A DNA stretch of 8,489 bases from assembly GCA_004560375.1 (NCBI GenBank), contig SFVC01000051.1, positions 1 to 8,489 on the forward strand, read 5' to 3'. Below the pieces are notes generated by a model, which made no database searches, was not told the DNA's origin, and saw nothing but the letters and a program-made list of their open reading frames with translations. Numbering within the stretch: position 1 is the first letter of the stretch; each line of letters begins with the position of its first letter. The DNA is from a bacterium. Its GTDB lineage: Bacteria > Bacillota > Clostridia > Oscillospirales > Oscillospiraceae. Positions 1 to 6,900 of the stretch are shown here, piece by piece. The position numbers were made by a program, and so were the translations under genes.

Positions 1-513
1 CAGTTTTTCCAGCTTCGCCAGAGCGGGGTTGCCGTAGCGGAAGATCCAGTCCACCGCCCGGCGCTCCTCGTCGAACACCATCTCAATGTCCGTGAAGGCA
101 AAGGGCATGGCGTCAAAGCCGCGGTAATGGGCCCGGTATTCCTCCTCCGTGGCGGGAATACCGTCCCGGGTGAAGCCGCTGATCAGGCGCTTCTGCGTTT
201 CCTGAAGCTGGGCGATGATCTGCTTTTTCTTCCGGCGGGTGTAGATCAGGGATTCGCCGTTGTTGAGATTGATGTGGTCGGTGATGTCGTGGATGGTCAT
301 GGCGGACACCAGACAGCCCCGGTGGACCTTGATAAATCCGTCGCCCAGAGCTTCCTCCAGCTCGCTGATCTTCATCCGTGTTTCATATACCTTGCCGCCG
401 GAAACGTGGATCTCGGCGGTCCTTTCGATCATCAGGACATAGAGAATGGTGTTGGCGTTCAGCACCAGCTTTTTCCCGTTGGATAGAACGGTTATGTGTT
501 TTCCTCCCTGCAA
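1..513 (-). CDS. LytTR DNA-binding protein with a following PAS-like domain, 3' end outside the window
   Basis: A probable transcription regulator, seen as its first 171 residues. Residues about 5-98 match the LytTR fold: an opening ITVLSNGKK strand, the ILYV strand near 23-26, the FIKVHRGCLVS stretch at 60-70 (the family's 'F.rvHRs.lVN' signature) and a closing basic YTRRKKK. A helix near 95-112 (IIAQLQETQKRL) looks like a signalling linker, and residues about 130-171 (AFTDIEMVFDEE, DWIFRYGNPAL) resemble the start of a PAS sensor domain. Unlike AlgR/AgrA-type regulators it has no N-terminal receiver domain. The TTG at 511-513 is chosen as start because GAGG lies 8 bases upstream (complement of 522-525) and an in-frame TAA stop lies a little further up; no ATG or better-placed start is present. 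LytTR domains bind DNA as transcription factors; the PAS-like part may sense a ligand, and an output domain may follow beyond the edge. It is transcribed away from the exporter operon, so a regulatory link is possible but unproven. Confidence 0.82.
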   Translation of the reverse strand, partial: MQGGKHITVLSNGKKLVLNANTILYVLMIERTAEIHVSGGKVYETRMKISELEEALGDGFIKVHRGCLVSAMTIHDITDHINLNNGESLIYTRRKKKQIIAQLQETQKRLISGFTRDGIPATEEEYRAHYRGFDAMPFAFTDIEMVFDEERRAVDWIFRYGNPALAKLEKL

Positions 514-998
514 TGCAAATACCTCTTTTTTCGGCAGAACAAGGGTTTTGATTGGTTACTGTGTAACGAATCGATGGGTACCCCTTGAAGATTTTGGTTT
601 GCGTTCACATGCCGTGGCATATGGCTGTAAATGATTATCCCACATTTTCCGGAAAAATTCAACTGCGTTGCCTGCGGGTATCAGGTTTTTCTCGTCGTAA
701 ACTCCTGTGCGCCATACGGCATCACGCATTTTCAGCAAAGTGTGGAACGATATATTGCCGACACCGTTTTTCTTTGATGACAGCATTCCACGTCTTGCGC
801 CGCCTCTGAGAAGAAAACTTGATAGATTCTGCGGACAGAGGTATCATTCCGGCGAGGACCAACTCTTGACCACAACACGCACCACAGAGCTATCTTGGAC
901 ACACGGAAACAACGGGTGCAAGAGGTCACAAGACCATTCGCTTTCCAGACGAAAGGGCTGAAAATAACCGGAAAGCACCACAAATTGCGTTCCCGAAT
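514..998. other. Non-coding or decayed tract, no supported gene
   Basis: About 485 bases with only short open frames. They lie on both strands, none has a convincing ribosome site, and none resembles a family I recognise. The minus strand has two overlapping open stretches in different frames (556-786 and 732-983), which could be a frameshifted relic. Their products show no domain I can name. Base composition is less GC-rich than in the operon to the right. Small palindromes occur: GTTAC-TGT-GTAAC at 555-567 just upstream of the LytTR gene, ATGCC-GT-GGCAT at 609-620, and TTTTCCGGAAAA at 645-656. The first could be an operator for the LytTR gene, but I see no clear promoter with it. If the tRNA fragment at the right end is an integration scar, this tract would be the edge of the inserted DNA. 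Confidence 0.45.
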
Positions 999-1046
999 GC
1001 GTTCGCATCGCTGAGGTCGTGGGTTCGATCCCCATATCGTCCACCA
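999..1046 (+). tRNA. 3' fragment of tRNA-Ala (anticodon CGC), not a complete gene; likely attachment-site scar
   Basis: The 3' part of a tRNA is clear. The anticodon loop TTCGCAT is at 1002-1008 (anticodon CGC), the 3' anticodon strand CGCTG at 1009-1013 and the variable loop AGGTC at 1014-1018. The T arm is GTGGG/CCCAT around TTCGATC at 1019-1035, the acceptor strand ATCGTCC at 1036-1042, the discriminator A at 1043 and an encoded CCA at 1044-1046. The U at position 70 would give the G3-U70 identity pair of alanine tRNAs if the missing strand read GGGCGAT. The 5' half is absent: no D arm and no matching acceptor strand lie upstream, and only GCG of the 5' anticodon strand is kept at 999-1001. 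Identity therefore begins at the anticodon stem-loop, where many tyrosine integrases cross over. The opposite strand encodes the well-known spurious peptide GIEPTTSAMR, itself a tRNA by-product. Confidence 0.82.
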
Positions 1047-1052
1047 GCTCAG

Positions 1053-1114
1053 AAATACCCTGCACGGCTCCGTTTCCGGCTTCGCCGAAAACTGCGCTAT
1101 GCAGGGTATTTTTT
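1053..1114 (+). terminator. Intrinsic terminator following the tRNA-Ala fragment
   Basis: A 12-base-pair perfect stem joins AAATACCCTGCA (1053-1064) to TGCAGGGTATTT (1100-1111) and runs into a T tract to 1114. An inner hairpin (TTTCCGGC-TTC-GCCGAAA, about 1073-1090) caps it. It starts only 7 bases after the encoded CCA, so it is probably the original terminator of the tRNA gene whose 3' end is preserved here. Confidence 0.72.
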
Positions 1115-1119
1115 CGCTT

Positions 1120-1172
1120 CCACCCGCGACCCGCTGCGCTGGGCTCGCGGGTGGGGCCGCCCTGCGGGCGGC
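1120..1172. repeat. GC-rich tandem hairpins
   Basis: Two adjacent strong hairpins. The first pairs CCACCCGCGA (1120-1129) with TCGCGGGTGG (1145-1154). The second pairs GCCGCCC (1156-1162) with GGGCGGC (1166-1172) around the loop TGC. The terminator just downstream has the same TGC loop, so the three together look like a clustered palindromic element. No protein-coding content is evident. Such compact hairpin clusters occur between genes in GC-rich Firmicutes; whether this one belongs to a dispersed repeat family cannot be seen from one copy. Confidence 0.5.
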
Positions 1173-1177
1173 TGGGT

Positions 1178-1202
1178 TCCGGGCTGCGCCCGGATCTTTT
1201 TT
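1178..1202 (+). terminator. Intrinsic terminator-like hairpin with T tract
   Basis: TCCGGGC (1178-1184) pairs with GCCCGGA (1188-1194) around a TGC loop, followed by TCTTTTTT to 1202. It is the third hairpin of the cluster and a second plus-strand stop signal after the tRNA fragment. Confidence 0.6.
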
Positions 1203-1218
1203 GTCAACTTATTTCATT

Positions 1219-1249
1219 GGCAGACTTGCATTTGCAGGTCTGCCTTTTT
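1219..1249 (+). terminator. Intrinsic terminator, 12-bp stem and T5
   Basis: GGCAGACTTGCA (1219-1230) pairs with TGCAGGTCTGCC (1233-1244), with one G-T wobble and a two-base loop, followed by TTTTT. This third stop signal insulates the downstream operon from read-through from the left. Confidence 0.7.
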
Positions 1250-1323
1250 ATGCGGCGACGATCGGTTGGTGGTGGTGGGGGGGATCGCCATGGAGGACTG
1301 CGATTTTTGAAAGGGGCAGCGGT

Positions 1324-1351
1324 TTTTTACAGCTTGAAAAAACTGTAAAAA
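1324..1351. promoter_or_regulatory. Upstream inverted repeat, possible operator
   Basis: A perfect 9-base inverted repeat, TTTTTACAG (1324-1332) and CTGTAAAAA (1343-1351), separated by 10 bases. It is centred about 45 bases upstream of the -35 box of the exporter promoter. The spacing of about two helical turns between half-site centres fits a dimeric regulator on one face of the DNA, perhaps an activator given its upstream position. A simple RNA hairpin is less likely, as it lies upstream of the predicted transcription start. Confidence 0.4.
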
Positions 1352-1365
1352 GCGCTCCGAAGGAT

Positions 1366-1385
1366 TGGCGATATTGATATTGCCA
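1366..1385. promoter_or_regulatory. Palindrome overlapping the -35 box, possible repressor operator
   Basis: TGGCGATAT (1366-1374) and ATATTGCCA (1377-1385) form a 9-base inverted repeat with one mismatch around TG. Its right arm contains the -35 hexamer TTGCCA. Size and position suit a TetR- or MarR-type repressor that would block polymerase, a common arrangement for exporter genes. No such regulator gene is in the window. Confidence 0.42.
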
Positions 1386-1408
1386 GCACCACGGGAAACG
1401 TGTATCAT
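1380..1408 (+). promoter_or_regulatory. Sigma-A-like promoter of the exporter operon
   Basis: TTGCCA at 1380-1385 and TATCAT at 1403-1408 are each one base from consensus (TTGACA, TATAAT), with the ideal 17-base spacer. Transcription would start near 1414-1416, leaving a leader of about 25 bases before the TTG start codon, which is too short for a riboswitch. Confidence 0.62.
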
Positions 1409-1426
1409 GTGGGCTAACCCTCTGGG

Positions 1427-1433
1427 AAAGGAG
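1427..1433 (+). promoter_or_regulatory. Ribosome binding site deciding the TTG start of the exporter gene
   Basis: AAAGGAG at 1427-1433 sits 7 bases before TTG at 1441. It supports TTG rather than the next in-frame ATG (codon 15, at 1483), which lacks a comparable site. Confidence 0.75.
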
Positions 1434-1440
1434 CCTTACC

Positions 1441-3966
1441 TTGAGCAAGAACGTATCTGGAGTCTCAGAAAAGCAGAGCCCCATGGAACGCCTTTCCGCA
1501 TTCATCGTGGATAAACGCAAGGCCTTTTACCTGATGTACATCGGTATCGCCATCTTCTGCGTCTTTTCCAGCGGCTGGGTGTCGGTCAATGATGATTTGA
1601 CCAGCTATTTGCCCGATACCACAGAGACCCGCCAGGGCCTCACCGTGATGGACGAGGAGTTCGTCACCTTCGGCACCAGCCGTATCATGGTGGACAACAT
1701 CGCCTTCGACCGGGCGGATGCCCTGGCCGAACAGGTTCGGGCCGTGGAGGGCGTCAAAAGCGTGGAGTTTGACGGTAGCCCGAACCACTACACCAACGGC
1801 GCCGCCCTGCTGTCCATCACCTACGACGGAACCGCCACCGATGAGATCAGCCTCCAGGCCCTGGAGGAGGTCAAGGCCCTGCTGGAGGGCTACGACGTCT
1901 ATGTCACCGGGGACACCGGCGACTCCGCCTCCGAGAGCCTGGCCGCCGAGATGCAGGTAGTCATGCTCATCGCCGTGGTGATCATCCTGCTGGTGCTGTT
2001 TTTCACCTCCCAGACCTACATGGAGATCCCCGTACTGATTATGACCTTCGGCATGGCGGCCCTGATGAACAAGGGCACCAACTTTCTGTTCGGGGAGATC
2101 TCCTTTATCTCCGACTCGGTGGCGGTGGTGCTGCAATTGGCCCTGGCCATCGACTACGCCATCATCCTGTGCCACCGCTATACCGAGGAGCGGGAACGCC
2201 TGGAGGCCCGGGAGGCCGTTGTCATCGCCCTGAGCAAGGCCATCCCCGAGATCTCCGGCAGCTCGCTGACCACCATCTCCGGCCTGGGGGCCATGTGTTT
2301 CATGCAGTTCGGCATCGGCAAGGATCTGGGCATCATCCTGATGAAGGCCATCGTGCTCAGCCTGCTCAGCGTGTTCACCCTCATGCCGGGGCTGCTCATG
2401 AGCTTTTCCAGCCTCATCGACCGCACCCACCACAAAAACTTCGTGCCCCAGATCACCGGCTGGGGCAGGCTGGCGGTCAAGACCCGGTTCGTCATGCCGC
2501 CCCTGTTCGTGGTGCTGATCATCGGTGGATTCCTCTTCTCCAACAGGTGCCCCTACGCCTACGGCATGACGGGGCTGACCACCATCCGGCAGAACGACGC
2601 CCAGATCGCCCAGCAGAAGGTTGACGACACCTTCGGCTCCGTCAACACCCTGGCCGTGCTGGTACCCCAGGGGGACTACGAGCGGGAGGGGCGTCTTCTG
2701 CGGGAGCTGGAGCAGATGGACGAGACGGACACGGTGCTGGGTCTGGCCAACGTGGACGCCATGGACGGCTATGTGCTCACCGACAAGCTCACCCCCCGGC
2801 AGTTCGCCGAGATGACCGATTTGGACGTGGAGGTGGCCCGGCTCCTCTACTCCGCCTACGCCGTGGATCAGGAGACCTACGGTCAGGTGGTGTCCGGCGT
2901 GGACAACTACGGCGTGCCCCTCATCGATATGTTCCTGTACGTCTACGACATGATGGAGGAGGGCTATGTCTCCCTGGACGCGGATATGACCGCCACCATC
3001 GAGGATCTGCACACCCAGCTCACCGACGCCCAGCTCCAATTGAAGGGAGAACATTACAGCCGCCTGGTTTTGCAGCTCAACCTCCCCGAGGAGAGCGAGG
3101 AGACCTTCGCCTTTCTGGACACCCTCCACGACACCGTGGCCCGGTACTACTCGGAGGGCTCCCTGCTGGTGGGCAACTCCACCAGCGACTTTGATCTGTC
3201 CACCTCCTTCGGCAACGACAACCTGCTCATCAGCATTTTGACCATCGTGTTCGTCATCCTGGTGCTGGTGTTCACCTTCCAATCCGCGGGCCTTCCGGTG
3301 CTGCTCATCCTGGTGATCCAGGGTAGCGTGTGGATCAATTTCTCCTTCCCTTACTTACAGCGCCAGCCCCTGTTCTTCCTCAGCTACCTGGTGGTCAGCT
3401 CCATCCAGATGGGCGCCAACATCGACTACGCCATCGTCATCGCCAACCGCTATGTGGAGCTGAAGCAGACAATGCCCCTGAAGGATGCGGTGATCGAGTC
3501 GCTGAACGAGGCGTTCCCCACCATCGTCACCTCCGGCACCATTTTGGCCTCCGCCGGCATCTCCATCGGCCTGCTGTCCTCCAACCCGGCCATTGCCTCC
3601 ATCGGCGTGTGCCTGGGCCGGGGCACTTTGATCTCCATTTTTCTGGTGATGGGCATCCTGCCCCAAATTTTGATGCTGGGCGATATCATCATCGAAAAGA
3701 CCGCCTTCACGTTAAAAGCCCGCCTGCCCATCCAGAGCCAGACCGGCAATCTGCTGGTCAACGGCCACGTCCGGGGCTATGTGTCCGGCATGATCGACGC
3801 CGAGTTCAGCGGTGTGCTCCACGGCACCATCAACGCCGCGGTGGCGGCAGGGGCCGTTCGGAGCGCGGACGGGGCGGAAGCCGCCCCGCCTGAGCAGGCG
3901 CTGAAGCCACCCCAGCCCCAGGAAGGGGAGGCAGACGAGGGAGAGGAGGGAGAGCGCCATGACTAA
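1441..3966 (+). CDS. MMPL/RND-family membrane exporter
   Basis: An 841-residue proton-driven transporter of the MMPL branch of the RND superfamily. It shows the family's internal duplication. TM1 (about 29-48) is followed by an outside domain (50-170), then TM2-6 (about 171-323). TM7 (350-367) is followed by a second outside domain (370-590), then TM8-12 (about 594-748). Each half carries the diagnostic aspartate/tyrosine motif in its fourth helix: AIDYA at 236-240 and NIDYA at 660-664, the probable proton-relay aspartates. Each also has the following HRYTEE or NRYVE segment. MMPL proteins usually export lipids, glycolipids, siderophores or drugs; the substrate cannot be read from the sequence. 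The tail after TM12 is unusual: residues about 768-800 contain short G-x-(V/I) strands (VNGHVRGYVSG, GVLHGTIN) resembling bactofilin-type beta repeats, followed by a Pro/Glu-rich end. The gene has its own promoter and overlaps the next gene by 8 bases. Family assignment is firm; substrate is unknown. Confidence 0.93.
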   Translation: MSKNVSGVSEKQSPMERLSAFIVDKRKAFYLMYIGIAIFCVFSSGWVSVNDDLTSYLPDTTETRQGLTVMDEEFVTFGTSRIMVDNIAFDRADALAEQVRAVEGVKSVEFDGSPNHYTNGAALLSITYDGTATDEISLQALEEVKALLEGYDVYVTGDTGDSASESLAAEMQVVMLIAVVIILLVLFFTSQTYMEIPVLIMTFGMAALMNKGTNFLFGEISFISDSVAVVLQLALAIDYAIILCHRYTEERERLEAREAVVIALSKAIPEISGSSLTTISGLGAMCFMQFGIGKDLGIILMKAIVLSLLSVFTLMPGLLMSFSSLIDRTHHKNFVPQITGWGRLAVKTRFVMPPLFVVLIIGGFLFSNRCPYAYGMTGLTTIRQNDAQIAQQKVDDTFGSVNTLAVLVPQGDYEREGRLLRELEQMDETDTVLGLANVDAMDGYVLTDKLTPRQFAEMTDLDVEVARLLYSAYAVDQETYGQVVSGVDNYGVPLIDMFLYVYDMMEEGYVSLDADMTATIEDLHTQLTDAQLQLKGEHYSRLVLQLNLPEESEETFAFLDTLHDTVARYYSEGSLLVGNSTSDFDLSTSFGNDNLLISILTIVFVILVLVFTFQSAGLPVLLILVIQGSVWINFSFPYLQRQPLFFLSYLVVSSIQMGANIDYAIVIANRYVELKQTMPLKDAVIESLNEAFPTIVTSGTILASAGISIGLLSSNPAIASIGVCLGRGTLISIFLVMGILPQILMLGDIIIEKTAFTLKARLPIQSQTGNLLVNGHVRGYVSGMIDAEFSGVLHGTINAAVAAGAVRSADGAEAAPPEQALKPPQPQEGEADEGEEGERHD
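3944..3950 (+). promoter_or_regulatory. Ribosome binding site inside the exporter gene, coupling translation of the second gene
   Basis: AGGAGGG lies within the last codons of the exporter gene, 8 bases before ATG at 3959. The ATG overlaps the exporter stop codon region (ATGACTAA, 3959-3966), a classic layout for translational coupling and matched protein amounts. Confidence 0.75.
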
Positions 3967-6900
3967 GCGAATCAGCCGCAGGCTGCCCGCCCTTTTACTG
4001 GCGCTGTGCCTGCTGGCCTGCCTGACCGCGCCCGTGTCTTACGCCGTCCAGGGGTCGGCAAGCGTGATCACCATCTCCAATGAGGAGGAGCTTCGGAGTT
4101 TTGCCAAAAACTGCGCCCTGGACACCTGGAGCCAGGGAAAAACCGTCCGCCTCGCCGCCGATCTGGATCTGGCGGGGGCGGAGTTCACCCCCATCCCCAC
4201 CTTTGGCGGCACCTTCCTGGGCCAGAATCACACCATTTCAGGACTTCGCATCAGCGCCGCCGGTTCCGTCCAGGGCCTGTTCCGATACGTCCAGCCGGCC
4301 GGCGTGATTCGGGATCTGACCGTTCAGGGTACCGTGGCCCCCTCCGGCACCCGCTCCACCGTGGGCGGCATCGTGGGGGACAACTCCGGCACCCTGCAGA
4401 ACTGCGCCTTCCGGGGCGCCGTCCAGGGCGAAGCCATGGTGGGCGGCGTCGCCGGGCGCAACAGCGCCTCCGGACAGATCATCGGGTGTTCCGCCGCCGG
4501 GGCCGTCAGCGGGGAAAACGCCACCGGGGGGATCGCGGGCCGCAGCCTGGGTTTGCTGATGAAGTGTGAGAACAGCGCCGGGGTCAACCTGACCCAGACC
4601 GAATCCCAGGTGGATCTGATGGACATGGACGCCGCCGCCCTGGAGGAGCGGGCCTCCGCCGACGAGGAGGCCTACCAGCTGCTCAACGGATGCTTTGACA
4701 CCGGCGGCGTGGTGGGCTGGTCCAGCGGCGTGGTGCAGAGCTGCGCCAACACCGGGGCGGTGGGCTATCCCCACGTGGGCTACAACACCGGCGGCATTGC
4801 CGGGCGGCAGAGCGGCTATCTGGCGGGCTGCGTCAACAGCGGAACGGTGAACGGCCGCAAGGACGTGGGCGGCATTGTGGGGCAGGCGGAGCCCTACCTG
4901 GTCATCGACCCCGGCGGGGACTCCCTGGAGCGCCTCCGGGGGGAGCTGGACGCTCTGGATCTGCTCATCGACCGGGCGCTCAACAACGCCCAGCGCACCA
5001 GCGCCGACGTCACATCCCGCCTGGAGGCTATAGGCGGCTTCACCGACAGCGCCCGGAACAGCGCCCAGAATATGCTCAACCGCATCTCCGATTTTGCGGA
5101 TGACAACATCGGCTCCATCAACACTGCGGCGGCGGATCTCGTCAACCTGCTGGATCAGATCGCCCCCGCCCTGGACGACCTGTCCGGTGTGGGCGGGCAG
5201 TTGGAGGAGTTGTCCCCCCGCCTGGGCGAGGCCATGGAGGCCCTGAAGGGCGCGGTGGATCTCAGCGAGGACGCCATGACCCGGATCAGCGCCTCCGTGG
5301 GGGCGATGCAGCAGGCGGGCCGGGATCTGAGCATATCGGCGGATCGCCTCAGCGCCGCGCTGGACGACCTGCTCCGCAAGGTGAAGGACGCGGACGAGGA
5401 TGAGATCAAGGACGCCATAGCGGGCGTGGAGGACGGGATCACCGAGCTGAGCGGCGCCCTTGACGCCCTGGCCAGGGCGCTCCAGGATCTGGGAGACTCC
5501 ACCGGGGGCATCACTATCCCGGATTTGAAAAACGAGCAGGAGATCCGGGACGCCCTGTCCGCCGTTGTGGAGGCGCTGGGCAGTACCTTAGACGCCCTGG
5601 CCGCCTTCAGCCAATATCTGCCCGACTATGACGATCTGGAAAATGCGGGCGCGGATCTGTCCGCCGCCGCCAGCGCCCTCAAGACGGCGGGCCGGAACGT
5701 GGAGGCCGCCCTCACCGACCTTCAGGCCGCGCTGAGCCGATCCGGCCCCCTCGGCGGCAAGCTGGGGGAGGCCCTGGGCAAGCTCCGGGACGTGTCCGAT
5801 TCCGCCGCGGGCATCGGCACGCTTCTGCGCCGGGCCTTCGACACCGTCAGCGGCGCGGTGAACAGCTTCGCCGCCAAGGCTCCCGCCCAGTTCACCCCCC
5901 TGGGGGACGGCTTCCGCCAGGACAGCGGCGGGCTGTTTGACGCCCTGTCCGGCCTGTCCGCCGAGATGGAGGGGCTCAACCTGGCCGTCCAGAGCGGCGG
6001 CGACACATTGGCGTCCGACCTGCGGGCCGTCAACAACCAGTTCCACACCGTGTTCGGCGTGCTGCTGGACGCCATGGCCGACCTGAAAAACCTGCCCGGC
6101 CAGGGCTTGGACACGGTGTTTGAGGACACCTCGGAGGAGGACGTGGCCGCCCTCCGGGAGGGCAAGGTGGCCGACTGCCGCAACACCGGCGCGGTGGAGG
6201 GCGACCGCAACGTGGGCGGCGTCATCGGCGCCATGGCCATTGAATTTGACCTGGATCCGGAGGACGACGCCTCCGACGCTTTCTCCTTCGGCGCCACCTA
6301 TGAGACCAAGGCGGTGCTCCAGAACTGCGTCAACCTGGGGGGTGTCACCGCCAAAAAGGACTGCGTGGGCGGCGTGGCGGGCCGGATGGATCTGGGCACC
6401 GCCCTGGACTGCCAGAACTACGGCCCGGTGGAGAGCGCCGGCGGCGACTACGCGGGCGGCGTGGCGGGCTATGCCGACGCCTCGGTGAGGAGCTGCTGGG
6501 CCAAGAGCACCCTGTCCGGCGAGAACTATGTGGGCGGCGTGGCCGGGTGGGCCAGTCGCCTGCGGGACTGCCGGGCCATCGCCACCATTGACCGGGGCGC
6601 CGAGTGCCTGGGGGCCATCGCGGGCGGCGTGGAGACGGACGGGGTGCTGTCCGGCTGCTGCTTCGTGGACACCGGCACGGCGGGCGTGGACGGCGTCAGC
6701 TACGCCGGGCGGGCGGAGCCCGTCCCCTTTGAGGCCCTGGCGGCGCTGGAGGACGCCCCCGCCCAGTTCACCGCCTTCACCCTCACCCTTGTGGCGGACG
6801 GGGAGACGGTGGCGCGGATCCCCTTCCTCTACGGTGAGGATCTGTCCCGCATCCCCCTGCCCGATGTGCCCCAGCGGGAGGGCAGCTATGGCGTGTGGCC

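Noticed and set aside
971..1046. A complete tRNA gene ending at 1046
   Set aside because: No 5' acceptor strand, D arm or 5' anticodon strand can be found in the 75 bases upstream; only the 3' part is present.
844..1065. Minus-strand frame encoding the GIEPTTSAMR peptide
   Set aside because: This peptide is the antisense translation of the tRNA-Ala 3' region, a known type of spurious annotation.
1019..1399. Plus-strand frames through the hairpin cluster and leader (1019-1348, 1099-1377)
   Set aside because: They run across the tRNA fragment and terminators, have no plausible ribosome site and end before the operon.
1465..3282. A 605-codon open frame on the minus strand opposite the exporter gene
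   Set aside because: The product is His/Gly/Gln-rich with no domain, mirrors the codon pattern of the strong MMPL gene, and arises from high third-position GC on the other strand.
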